A stretch of DNA of 64,000 nucleotides from CAVRUD01 sp963849635 (lineage in GTDB: Bacteria; Chloroflexota; Chloroflexia; Thermomicrobiales; UBA6265), in contig CAWKIA010000028.1 of the NCBI GenBank assembly GCA_963849635.1, forward strand, positions 62,001 through 126,000. Reading direction: 5' to 3'. Below, piece after piece: positions 27,979 through 36,874 of the stretch. The translations under genes and the position numbers were made by a program. The notes beneath the pieces were generated by a model that saw only the letters and a list, made by a program, of their open reading frames with translations, did not search any database and was not told the DNA's origin. Positions within the stretch are counted from its first letter, which is position 1. Each line of letters begins with the position of its first letter.

Positions 27979-29277
27979 TTACTCCTGCAAAGAAAGGGTC
28001 GCTTCTTCCGCCATCTTGTTCACGGCTTCTTCGGCGTCCATCTCGCCGAGGATCACTGCGTCGATCCCGTCGAGCATTGCTTGACGGAAGGGGCCCGTAC
28101 TGTAGAAGGGGAGCGGCGGAGGGATCATCGCGTCATTTGTGGCGTCGACGAAGACCGCGTTGTTGTAGGGAGGTCCGGGCAAGTCCCGCCACGCTGGATC
28201 GTCATAGAACGACTTAATCGGCGGAACGGTCAGATAGTTTTCCATGAAGACGACCATGCCTTCGGTGAAGATGAACTCCATCAAGTGGAAAGCGGCGGTC
28301 GGGTCTTCGGTCTGTGACGAAATCGCATACCCTTGCGTCCCCATGCCGGTCTTGCGGGCAACGCTTCCCTTGGGCACAACCTCGACGTCCCAGTCGTCCG
28401 TCAGTTGAGCACGGAATGTCGGCGTCAAGGCCCTCACGGTGAACGTCATCGCAGCCTGGCCGACGGCAAACGGAGTCCACGGACCGCCGATCGTGTCTTG
28501 AACGGACGGCGGAATGAACCAGCCGTTCTGCAATCCGGTGAAGATGACGTTCCAGGCGCGAATTCCGGCCTCCGAGTTGAAGATGGCCTCGGTGCCCTCG
28601 GCATTGAGGATCTCGCCGCCTTCCGCGACGACCATGGGGACCCAGTAAGCCCACCAGTCGGTTGCCGCGGAGACGCCGTATTGGGTGGTAGCGCCGTCTG
28701 CGGCCTTGATTGTCAGCTTCTCAGCGGCCGCCAGCATGTCGTCATACGTCCAGTCCGGGGTCGGATAGGGGACTCCCGCGTCGTCGAACATGCGCTTGTT
28801 GTAATAGGTAACCACGACGTCCGCCGCGCGGGGCAGGAAGCCGATCATGCCTTCGTATTCGGCGAGCGAAAGGAATAACTCGTCGAAGTTCGTGAGGTCG
28901 AATTCGGCCTCCGCGGCAAGCGGAACGAGATCTGCCGTCAGCCCGGAGTCAAAAAACGGCTTGGTGTAGACATCGGCGCTCACGAAGAGGTCCGGGAGCG
29001 TCTCGGCCACGATATCCGCGAGCAGTTTCTGATCGTACGTGGCTCCGTCGTACTTGAGGACGGTGACCTTGTACGTCGGGTTGGCGGCGACGAACATGTC
29101 CGTCACCTTCTGAAGCATCTCCGGTTCCGTGCCTTCGAGATTGTTGGTCGCCCACGTCAGCTCATGCTCTTCGTCCTGAGCGAACGCCCGACCGGTCGCG
29201 GAGTAGGTAAAGGCCGCCCCGGCGCCCGCTGCCAGGAATCCAAGAGCCTTGCGTCGTGTGGTTCGGTGAGTATCCAA
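27979..29277 (-). CDS. Sugar ABC transporter substrate-binding protein
   Basis: An exported family-1 binding protein of 432 residues, first gene of the operon. The TTG at 29277 is chosen because GGAGG lies about six bases upstream; the frame is open further but without a better site. A Tat-like signal (TTRRKALGFLAAGAGAAFTY) precedes the mature domain (LTWATNNLEGTEPEMLQKVT). The pattern NPTYKVTVLKYDGATYDQKL and LPDLFVSADVYTKPF fits MalE/UgpB-type proteins. The ligand cannot be told from the sequence. Confidence 0.87.
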   Translation of the reverse strand: MDTHRTTRRKALGFLAAGAGAAFTYSATGRAFAQDEEHELTWATNNLEGTEPEMLQKVTDMFVAANPTYKVTVLKYDGATYDQKLLADIVAETLPDLFVSADVYTKPFFDSGLTADLVPLAAEAEFDLTNFDELFLSLAEYEGMIGFLPRAADVVVTYYNKRMFDDAGVPYPTPDWTYDDMLAAAEKLTIKAADGATTQYGVSAATDWWAYWVPMVVAEGGEILNAEGTEAIFNSEAGIRAWNVIFTGLQNGWFIPPSVQDTIGGPWTPFAVGQAAMTFTVRALTPTFRAQLTDDWDVEVVPKGSVARKTGMGTQGYAISSQTEDPTAAFHLMEFIFTEGMVVFMENYLTVPPIKSFYDDPAWRDLPGPPYNNAVFVDATNDAMIPPPLPFYSTGPFRQAMLDGIDAVILGEMDAEEAVNKMAEEATLSLQE

Positions 29278-29642
29278 AACGCACCTCCGGTTCGACCATG
29301 CGAGTTCGCATGTGTCACTTCGCCCGGCCTCACTGCCGAGCAGATTCGATGGTCTCCACGCTGGGCGTTCTTTGCCCACGGGAGATCAAGCCACCGGCCG
29401 ACCCGCCGCCTCCTTTCCGACCGTCACCGCCGTACGCAAAATGGTGCCGCAGGATAGCACAACATTAATCGAACCATGATCCACCAATCTGGTCGGACCG
29501 CGGTCGAGCAAGCTCACGCTCTACCCTTCGCGGCGAACACGGAACGACCCTCGGGCACCCTAACGTGGCGGTCGCCGGCTGCCGTACACTTGGGCTCTCC
29601 CGAAGATCACCCTACGCGCCGATTCCTTGGCAGGACTCGCCC
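29278..29642. other. Divergent promoter region
   Basis: 365 bases separate the sugar ABC operon (leftward) from the LuxR-type regulator (rightward). It should hold both promoters. A palindrome at 29297-29312 is listed separately. No gene is seen. Confidence 0.5.
29297..29312. promoter_or_regulatory. Candidate operator before the sugar ABC operon
   Basis: CATGCGAGTTCGCATG is a perfect palindrome (7-bp arms, GT centre) about 20 bases upstream of the binding-protein start. Position and symmetry suit a repressor site. The cognate regulator is unknown; the LuxR-type gene at 29643 is adjacent, but its target cannot be predicted. Confidence 0.4.
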
Positions 29643-32149
29643 GTGGCCGACCCGACGCTCGACGACCAGAGCCAGACGCAACCAGTCCGCCTGATGGCGC
29701 GCCTGGACCGCGACCGGCTGGGCGCGCCGCTGCCGACCCCGCTGACCTCGCTAGTCGGGCGGGAGCGAGAGGTCGGCGAGATCCGAACATTGCTCCGGCA
29801 TACCGATGTGCGGTTGGTGACGCTGACCGGGCCCGGTGGCGTCGGCAAGACGCGCCTGGCGATACGGGTGGCGGAGGACCTCGACGCCGACTTTCCCGGG
29901 GGCATCGCCTTCGTGGGTCTGGCCACGACCCGCGATCCGGCGCTCGTCGTCCCGACGATCGGCCGCGCCCTTGGCCTGCCCGACACCGCCGCCGACGCCC
30001 TCGTCTTCCGCCTCCACGACGCTCTCCGGGCCGGCCGGATCTTGCTGATCCTCGACAACCTGGAGCAGGTCGTGGCCGCGGCGCCGGCACTGGCCGCGCT
30101 GCTGGGCAGGTGCCCCGGCCTGACCATCCTGGCGACCAGCAGGGAGATCCTGCGCCTCTCCGGCGAGCAGGAAGTCCGGGTGCCGCCTCTGGAAGACGAA
30201 GCCGTGGCGCTGTTCGTCGCACGCGCCAGGGATGTCCGCCCGTCCCTCGCGCTCGACGCGACCAACCAGGCGACGGTGGCCGCGATCTGCGCCCGGCTTG
30301 ACGGCCTGCCCCTGGCGATCGAGCTTGCGGCGACCCGCCTGCGGTACCTCTCGCCCGCGGCGCTGCTGGCCCGGATCGACGACCGGCTGACCTTGCTCGG
30401 GGGCGGCGCTCGGGACCTGCCGGACCGGCAGCGGACACTGCGCGACGCGATCGCCTGGAGCCACGACCTGCTGTCCCCCGAAGAGCAGACCGTCTTCCGC
30501 CGCCTGGCGGTCTTCGCCGGCGGCTTTACCCTCGAGGGGGCGGAGGCCGTGGCGGAGGGGAACTAAGGGACGAGGAAGGGGTATCGGCCCCCGGCCCGAT
30601 GTACCCGACGGCGCCCCTCGCGTCCCCCTCCGTCTTCGACGGCGTGGCCTCACTCCTCGACAAGAGCCTGCTCACCCGAAGTGACGAGGCGGACGGCGAA
30701 TCGCGGTACGGGATGCTGGAGACGATCCGCGACGTCGGGCTGGAGCGGTTGGAAGCGAGCGGCGAGGCTAAGGAGACCCATCGTCGCCATGCCGAATGGT
30801 GCCTGGAATTCGCCGAGCGGGCCGCCGCCGCATTCGGGGGAACGGACCACGACCAATGGCTGCGCCGGCTGGACCGGGAGCAGCCCAACCTGCGCCAGGC
30901 CCTGGCATTCGCCGAGGAGCATGGCGATCCTGCCCTCGGCCACCGCTTCCTCGCAGCCATCTGGCCCTTCTGGGAGGCGCAAGGGTACTTCGGCGAGTGG
31001 GGCGACTGGGCGGGCAGGCTGCTCACCCTCGGCCGGGCGGATGAGACGACCGCCCGGGCCCGGGCGCTGAGCGCCGCCGCCACGGCGGCGTTCCGCCGGA
31101 GCGAGTACCCGTCCGCAATCGAGCTGGCCGAGGACGCCGCCGCACTTGCCCGCCGGTTGGGCTCCCCTGTCGTGACCGCCGAGGCGATCACCACGTTGGG
31201 CCACGTCGCCTTCGTCCGCGGCCAGAACGCCGACGCCGCGGCGCGCTACCAGGAGGTCGTCGACCTCTGCCGCGCCGCGGGCGAATCGGACTGGCTACTC
31301 GGCGCGCTGACCAACCTCGGCTTGGCCCTGACCGTCGCGGGCGATGTAGCACGGGCGGAGGACGTGTTGGTAGAGGCCCGGGATGGCAGCAGGGCGCAGG
31401 GGCGTCGGTTCTGGGAGGGGATCGCGCTTGCTCGCCAGGGTCTCCTTGCCAAACACCGCGGCGACCTCGACGCGGCCGGAGCCCGGTTCGTCGAGTCCTT
31501 GGAACTCCTCGGAGATGGGCACATGCTGGCCGTCGCGGGGGTGCTTTGGGACGCCGCCGACGTCGCACGAGAGCGGGGGGACCTGCCGCAGGCGGCCGCG
31601 TACCTGCAGGCCAGCCTCGAACGGCGGTGGGCCTGGATGGAGCGGCGCGGCCTCGCCGAGTGTCTCGCGGCAGCGGCCGAACTCGCCGTCCGGGTCGGGC
31701 GCCCCGAGCCGGCGCTGCGCCTCTTCGGCGCGGCGGAGGCACTGCGCCGCGCGATCGGCATCCTCGACTCCTGGCACCTTCAACCGCGCCGCGCCGCCGC
31801 CCTGTCGACCGCGCGCCGGGGACTGACCGAGTCAGCCGGCGACGCTGCCGTCGCGGCTGGACATGCCCTGCAGCTGGGCGAGGCGGTCGAACTGGCGACG
31901 GCCGTCGCCGAGGAGATCCGCGGCGGTCCCTCAGCCCCGTCGTCGGCATCTCAGACGCACGGACTGACAGCACGCGAGATGGAGGTCCTCCGCTTTGCCG
32001 CCGGCGGTCAGTCCGACAAGGAGATCGGCGTGTTGCTCCATATCAGCTCCCGGACGGTTAGCCGACACCTCCAGTCCATCTACAACAAGCTCGGCGTCAA
32101 CACCCGCACCGCCGCCGCCGCCCGCGCCCGCGAGCTGGGCCTCGCGTAG
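29643..32149 (+). CDS. Large LuxR-type regulator with NB-ARC ATPase and TPR domains (one frameshift)
   Basis: The GTG at 29643 begins MADPTLDDQ. The ATPase has Walker A GPGGVGKT at residues 63-70, Walker B ILLILDNLEQV and ILATSREIL (sensor). TPR-like helices follow, and the C-terminal 60 residues form a LuxR winged helix-turn-helix (LTAREMEVLRFAAGGQSDKE). The frame breaks at about 30556 in a GGGG run; one base changes EAVAEGN-stop into a continuous GELRDEEGVSAPGP linker, giving about 835 residues. This single homopolymer break is probably a sequencing error. It is likely a ligand-sensing transcription activator. Confidence 0.8.
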
Positions 32150-32359
32150 GGGACCGGAGGGGCCGGGACGGACCGCGCCGCCCGTGTAACGCGCCACCAG
32201 TGCGACGCAGGCGCCCGAGGTGCCGGTGCCGCCCAGACGTCGCTCGCGCGGTTGTGTCGCGACCATGCCGGGGTGTGCGCCGAGGCTCAATAGTTCCGCA
32301 GAGCACTGCTCGTCTCCGGTGCCCCTGAACGCCTCCTGCCTGGAATCGGCTGGGCGCGA

Positions 32360-32403
32360 AACGTGGCGACGGGAGCGGATTGTTCCGCTCCCGTCGCCAC
32401 GTT
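32360..32403. terminator. 20-bp perfect-stem hairpin
   Basis: Bases 32360-32379 pair perfectly with 32384-32403 around a TTGT loop. It lies about 210 bases after the LuxR-type gene. No U-run follows on either strand, so it may be a bidirectional terminator or a mobile hairpin. The bases from 32150 to 32359 hold nothing recognisable. Confidence 0.55.
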
Positions 32404-32520
32404 GGTCTGCCGCCCTGCGCCTATAACCGACGGTGAGCCAAACGGGCTGCAAGCCGACAGAATGGCGAGCATCAAAATGTAGAAGCTGAGTCGAGTGAAC
32501 CGTGCCGCGTATTGCCCCAG

Positions 32521-32560
32521 GGGGCGACACCTGACGTGCAGACGACATCAGGGTCGCCCC
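32521..32560 (-). terminator. GGGGCGAC-type hairpin after the CAP protein gene
   Basis: The outer stem GGGGCGAC/GTCGCCCC is extended by CCTGA/TCAGG. It lies 24 bases past the stop of the CAP gene (32584). It has the same outer stem as 14002-14029 and 16462-16489. Confidence 0.6.
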
Positions 32561-32583
32561 ATTCGAACTGGACGCTGGTAGTC

Positions 32584-33933
32584 TCAGTCGTCGGGATCCA
32601 GCGGGTCGGTGTCGTCGAAGACCTCTTGGCCGTCGTCGCTCCCGTCGCCGTCGGTGTCGGGATCCTCAGGATCGGTGCCGTAGACGTCCGTCTCGTCGTC
32701 GTCGTAGAGGCCGTCGCCGTCACCGTCGGGCCGCTCCGAATCTGAGTCGTCGGAGTCGTCGGAGTCGTCGGAGTCGTCTGAGTCGTCGGAGTCCTCCGAT
32801 TCATCTTCTTCCGTCGTTTCCATGTCCTCCTCAGACGGCGCTTCCGGAGCCGGCCCCATTTCCGCATCGTCCGGCGGCTCGATGTCCTCGTCCGCGTCCT
32901 CCCCATCCTCATCCGGTGGGGCACCGGCCTCCGGGTCGTCTTCGATCTCGTCCTCGTCCAGCGCTGGGGCAGGCACTTCCGCACAGGCCGGGTCCTTGCG
33001 CTCCTCCGCGGCGGCGTTGTCCTCCTCGACCTGATCCCGCGTCTCTGGCGTCACGCAGACGAGGTCGTCGGGCGTCGTCACGCGCCAGACGTAGCCGGAC
33101 AGGCACGTGTCGGGACCGAACTCGCAGTCCTGCGTGGCACAGTCCGGGTCCCGGCGCTCGTCGGCTTCGGCATTGTCGATCGCGGTCTGCTCCCGCACTT
33201 CCGGCGTCACACACACCAGGTCGTCGGGGCGCGACACCCGCCAGACGTAGCCCTGCTTGCACTGGTTGGGGCCCCATGGGCAAGTCGTCGCCCCGGCGGG
33301 CTCTGGCTCGGGTGCGCCCACTGGCGGCGTCCCCGGCTCCTGCCCGAACCAGGCAACGGCGTAGCCGTTCTCCGCCCAGCCGCCGATCGCCCCCCAGGGG
33401 AAGTCCGCCCAGATCCCCTTGTTCAGGAGCACGTCGTTGTGAGGAGGGGACCCTTGCCACAGCGCCACGGCCTGCGCGGCGTTGATCGACGGGGTCGCCA
33501 TGGCCGAGACCTCGTAGCCGTTGCCCGGATAGGCGGTGATCTCCCGCGGCTTGTCCCACATCAGCGGCCAGGTCGTATTGTCGCCCGAGTTGTAGCACCC
33601 GCCGGTCCAATTCCCGTCGTCAGACCAACTGTGGAGGTTTCCGTTGCAATCCTCTTCGGGGTGGTTGGCCGCGAGGTCGGTGACGTGCGCTTTTGCCACC
33701 TGGGTCAGCTCGTCCGAAACCGGAATCGCCGCCAACCCCTGGGACCGGCGGTAGTCGTTGATCGCCTCGGCAACTCCGGCCGTCGTCGACTGGGCCGCGG
33801 CACCTCGCGGAGCACCAAGGCGGGTAGCCGCCAATGCGCCCACTCCTCCGAGGAGTAACCCGCGTATCAGCCGTCGCCGGGACGTCGTCGTCGCCAGCGT
33901 CCTGGCGGCGTGATCGAATCGCAGTCCATTCAT
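32584..33933 (-). CDS. Tat-exported CAP-domain protein with paired Cys motifs and acidic calcium-binding tail
   Basis: The ATG at 33933 follows AAGGAG. A Tat signal (TSRRRLIRGLLLGGVGAL) precedes a CAP/SCP domain (GVAEAINDYRRSQGLAAIPV, LTQVAKAHVTDLAANHP, AVALWQGSPPHNDVLLN). Two copies of an about 45-residue motif follow: CPWGPNQCKQGYVWRVSRPD and CEFGPDTCLSGYVWRVTTPD, each then LVCVTPE.R.Q...DNA.A..R.DP.C. The tail has six SDD/SDS units and thrombospondin type-3-like Asp repeats (DGDGDGLYDDDETDVYGTDP), which bind calcium. It is 449 residues and intact. CAP proteins act outside the cell in binding or defence; the role here is unknown. Confidence 0.8.
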   Translation of the reverse strand: MNGLRFDHAARTLATTTSRRRLIRGLLLGGVGALAATRLGAPRGAAAQSTTAGVAEAINDYRRSQGLAAIPVSDELTQVAKAHVTDLAANHPEEDCNGNLHSWSDDGNWTGGCYNSGDNTTWPLMWDKPREITAYPGNGYEVSAMATPSINAAQAVALWQGSPPHNDVLLNKGIWADFPWGAIGGWAENGYAVAWFGQEPGTPPVGAPEPEPAGATTCPWGPNQCKQGYVWRVSRPDDLVCVTPEVREQTAIDNAEADERRDPDCATQDCEFGPDTCLSGYVWRVTTPDDLVCVTPETRDQVEEDNAAAEERKDPACAEVPAPALDEDEIEDDPEAGAPPDEDGEDADEDIEPPDDAEMGPAPEAPSEEDMETTEEDESEDSDDSDDSDDSDDSDDSDSERPDGDGDGLYDDDETDVYGTDPEDPDTDGDGSDDGQEVFDDTDPLDPDD

Positions 33934-33975
33934 GGAAAAACTCCTTGCTCGCGATGCAACCAAGGGAGAGAACCC

Positions 33976-34530
33976 TTAGAGCGGCTTGCCCGCCGGCGAC
34001 ACGTCGACCATCCGCTACCAGAGCAGTGGTTCGCATTGATCGGCGATGTCCCCACAGTATCGATTGGAGTCACTCAACACCATAGGGAAGAATCCCCATT
34101 CGCCATCTTCGTGATTCGGGTCTTCTGGGGGAACATGTGCATACCCGACGTAGAAAGCCCGGCGGCCATTCGGCCGCCGGGCTCCCCGACTCGATCTCCG
34201 GTGGAAGGTATCTCCGCGTTCCCGACGTTCCGGGACCGCCACTTTGCCCCCAACCTCGTTGTTCATGACAAATACGAGAAGTGGCTGTTGCCGGGCAGAA
34301 AGATCTGTCCCAGATGTGCCATCCATCGACCGTGCTCGGGAGCGAATGTAGCTGCCGTCGAACGGGTCGCCAGAGAATTCGAGTGATGCCGCATGTGACC
34401 AGACGACGTGCCATCGCTCGTCGTGCCGTTCGGAGACGTCGGCGTGCCAGTTCTGGACGACGATCGTGTCACCGAAGACGTCGATCTCGGTATTTGCCTG
34501 GTACCGACTCAGCAGGCGGACGGTCGGGTC
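33976..34530 (-). pseudogene. Unrecognised 5'-truncated reading frame running into a repeat
   Basis: A long minus-strand frame without a plausible start reads TEIDVFGDTIVVQNWHADVS, then ERHDERWHVVWSHAASLEFS, through to FYVGYAHVPPEDPNHEDGEW and GFFPMVLSDSNRYCGDIADQ. After one shift it ends MVDVSPAGKPL at 33976. The last 70 codons coincide with dispersed repeat copy C and parallel the tails at 14055 and 16515. It may be a decayed secreted-protein gene. I do not recognise the family. Confidence 0.35.
34043..34195. repeat. Dispersed intergenic repeat, copy C, with hairpin
   Basis: It shares GATGTCCCCAC, CCATAGGGAAGAATCCCCAT, TCTTCGTGAT and GGGGGAACATGTGCA with copies A and B. It contains the same perfect AGCCCGGCGGCC/GGCCGCCGGGCT hairpin (34156-34183). 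As with copy B, it lies between two minus-strand genes for exported proteins. Confidence 0.7.
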
Positions 34531-34535
34531 GCCCG

Positions 34536-35105
34536 TTACGACGTCGGTGTGCTGGCCGCCGGCAGGCCGCTCGCCCCCACGCCCATTCGGACCCCGGTCG
34601 CTGGCGGGCCGCCTGTGCCCCGCAGGTTGGCGATTTCGTTCCCGGCTGCGTCGCGGATGAGCGGCCCCGAGCGCGGGTCGTCATCGAGGAGGGTCTGCCC
34701 GTCCTCGCTCACCACCGGGTAGGCGTCGATCTCGACGGTGCCGACCAGGTTACCGTCGGCGTCGGAGTGCAGCTGGACGCCGGTGAAATGGATGCCCCGC
34801 TCGCTCACAGGCTCCCACGAGCCGACTTGGGTGCTGACGAAGATGACGCCGTTGGGACCGGCCTGGGTGGCCGGGAGCCCCTGGATGTTGGTGCCGTCAG
34901 CGAGGAAGACGGCCATGGCGGGACCGGCCGGGGTGGTGACCATCCAGTTGCCGACGATCGGGTGGGTGGCCATAGCGTCGGCCGTCGCGTCCTGGGCGGA
35001 CGCATGTCGGGCGGTGGCGGTCAACGCGAGGCCGAGACTGCCAACGCCGAGGCCGGTTAGCGCGCCGCGGCGAGAAACGAACCGTTTGGTGGGATGAGAC
35101 GTCAT
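34536..35105 (-). CDS. Tat-exported small secreted protein of unknown function
   Basis: The ATG at 35105 follows AGGAG. A Tat signal is clear (KRFVSRRGALTGLGVGSLGL, cleavage near ASA). The mature part (HPIVGNWMVTTPAGPAMAVF, GVIFVSTQVGSWEPVSERGI, FTGVQLHSDADGNLVGTVEI) resembles small beta-barrel secreted proteins with lipocalin-like strand spacing. It ends in an Ala/Thr/Pro tail (GLPAASTPTS). It is 189 residues and intact. Function unknown. Confidence 0.65.
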   Translation of the reverse strand: MTSHPTKRFVSRRGALTGLGVGSLGLALTATARHASAQDATADAMATHPIVGNWMVTTPAGPAMAVFLADGTNIQGLPATQAGPNGVIFVSTQVGSWEPVSERGIHFTGVQLHSDADGNLVGTVEIDAYPVVSEDGQTLLDDDPRSGPLIRDAAGNEIANLRGTGGPPATGVRMGVGASGLPAASTPTS

Positions 35106-35156
35106 GTCGAATCTCCTCATGCGACTTCGCGACGGCGGGATCAATTGGACGAGCGA

Positions 35157-35268
35157 CCGGAGCCGGATTCACCGTTCCGACCAACGCCGCCATCGTCCAT
35201 CCTGTCGGTGCGGACCGCACGGGGCAGATGCACTATTTCGTCATGGAGGGTTTGCCGAGTGGCAGGTA
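35157..35268 (+). pseudogene. Short protein-like fragment
   Basis: The plus strand reads FTVPTNAAIVHPVGADRTGQ then MHYFVMEGLPSGR and a stop. It looks like the tail of a protein rather than random sequence, but no start or parent is visible. It lies in the gap between the Tat protein and the truncated regulator. Confidence 0.25.
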
Positions 35269-35278
35269 GTGAATTTGT

Positions 35279-35995
35279 TCAAACCAGCCCGTGCCGGACC
35301 GCGTATGCGGCGGCTGCAGCGCGGTTTGGGACAGCAAGCTTGCCCAGGATGTTGGCGACGTGGTTGGCGGCGGTGTTGCGGCTGACGAAGAGCGCGGCGG
35401 CGATCTCCCGGTCTGTCAGGCCGTCAGCTACGTACCGAAGTACCTCGACCTCCCGCGGTGTGAGGCGGGACGCCACGACTGGGACTGGTGCTTTCCTCGC
35501 GGCGGCCTCGCGCGACAGGATCAACGCCTCGTCGACCGCCAGTTCCAGCGGCGCGTCACGGCCCGACGACCAGGCGGCGGCAAACGTCGCGGTCGGCAGC
35601 CGATCCCTGATTGGGGCGAACACGCGGTCTCGCCTCTCCCGCTCAACCGGCGGGGGGGCCCCGAACCCGGACCGCTCCCACGCCGCCTCGGCCGCTCCGA
35701 ACAGGCGTGCCGCTTGCTCGTCCCTCCCGAGGGACGTCGCGATTGCGCCTATGCTCTTCAGACAGTTGGCCACGGTCCCCGGGTCGCCGCGTTCGCGCGC
35801 GAGGGCCAGGGCGTCTGCGAAGAGGGCAGATGCGCGCACCTGCTCGCCCTCCTCCCGGGCGCAGGTTCCGAGCGCCTCCAACGCCCAGGCTTCGCCCAGG
35901 ACGGCGCCGTTCGTGCGCACGAGGTCAAGGGTCTCGGCAAAGAGCGCTCTGGCCTGGGCGTGCTCGTTGCCCACTGCCGCCACGTGGCACATCCG
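35279..35995 (-). pseudogene. C-terminal remnant of a LuxR-type regulator
   Basis: The frame encodes TPR-like helices (HAQARALFAETLDLVRTNGA, ASALFADALALARERGDPGT) and an intact LuxR DNA-binding domain (LTPREVEVLRYVADGLTDRE, IAAALFVSRNTAANHVANIL). The ATPase domain expected upstream is missing. The frame stays open past 36000 but loses similarity to the family there. It could be a truncated gene or still make a stand-alone DNA-binding protein from an internal start. Confidence 0.65.
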
Positions 35996-36348
35996 GCGCA
36001 GGTGCGGGCCTGGGCAGCGCGTTACCGCGTCCGGCTCGGGTTTCCAGCCGTTATCCAGGCCCCAGGCCAGCGCTCCCCGGGACGTCCCCGGGTCCGAGCC
36101 CGCCCAGGACACTTCCGCTCCGCTCTCCACTCCGCTAGGGTGGATGGAGTCGCAAAGACACGGCGTCCACAATCGCACCCCACTAGGCCATCGACTGCCC
36201 AAACCCGGAAACGGCACTCCGCACGGCTCCCTCTCCATCGCGTGGAGGGAGGGGGTAGGGGGTGAGGTCTTCTCTCCCCGCCTCCCCGATGGTAAACTCC
36301 ATTCCCGAATACGACCGGCCGCTCGTACCCCATTTGAGGCAACCGTCC
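35996..36348. other. Intergenic gap between divergent genes
   Basis: No gene recognised in about 350 bases. The frame continuing from the truncated regulator is open but low in similarity. It should include the promoter of the zinc-ribbon gene at 36349. Confidence 0.4.
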
Positions 36349-36729
36349 ATGACTCGTGACCAGCTCGCTCCTCGGACTCCGATGCGGTGCCCCATCTGCG
36401 ATCGTGGCCTGGAAAGGGTCCTCGTGCGTGACATCGGCGGGGTGACGGGCGATCTCGACTGGGAGATCCACGCCGGTCATTGCCCAGAGCACGGCTGGTT
36501 CCAGGCCGAAGTGATCTCACGGCCACCACGGGAGATTTTTCCCGTCGAGAAGCCGTTCGGCGTGGCCCGTCGCCTCGAGGTCGACGGTGAGGAGATCTAC
36601 TCCTTCCCAACCGCCTGGAGCGATCTGTCCGTGGCCGAGAAGCGGCAGCGGGTCAACCCATACGATCCCGCCTACTGGGCGGTGAGTCGCCGCAAAGACA
36701 CCACCGCAACGGTCCGTCCCTTCCGGTAG
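36349..36729 (+). CDS. Small zinc-ribbon-like protein
   Basis: A 126-residue protein. The ATG at 36349 follows GAGG. Putative metal ligands are CPICDRG at residues 14-17 and HAGHCPEHGWF at about residues 40-48, giving a CxxC...HCxxH pattern typical of treble-clef or zinc-ribbon proteins. The C-terminus (YSFPTAWSDLSVAEKRQRVN, YDPAYWAVSRRK) is helical and basic. No partner is evident; the next gene is a membrane transporter 145 bases on. Function unknown. Confidence 0.6.
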   Translation: MTRDQLAPRTPMRCPICDRGLERVLVRDIGGVTGDLDWEIHAGHCPEHGWFQAEVISRPPREIFPVEKPFGVARRLEVDGEEIYSFPTAWSDLSVAEKRQRVNPYDPAYWAVSRRKDTTATVRPFR

Positions 36730-36874
36730 CCCGGCCAGCAGAGCGGAAACTGGCAAACTCCTGCTTACAGAGCGCATTATTCCGCCAATCGGGCCATGCA
36801 TTCGGCTGGCCACGCTCTTGAACCCTGTTGCTGGCCATTGGCAATCTGCACCACGCCAAGGATGATCCCAAACA

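Noticed and set aside
29643..30566. Two separate genes: an ATPase and a LuxR protein
   Set aside because: One base in a GGGG run joins them into a standard single-chain regulator with an in-frame linker.
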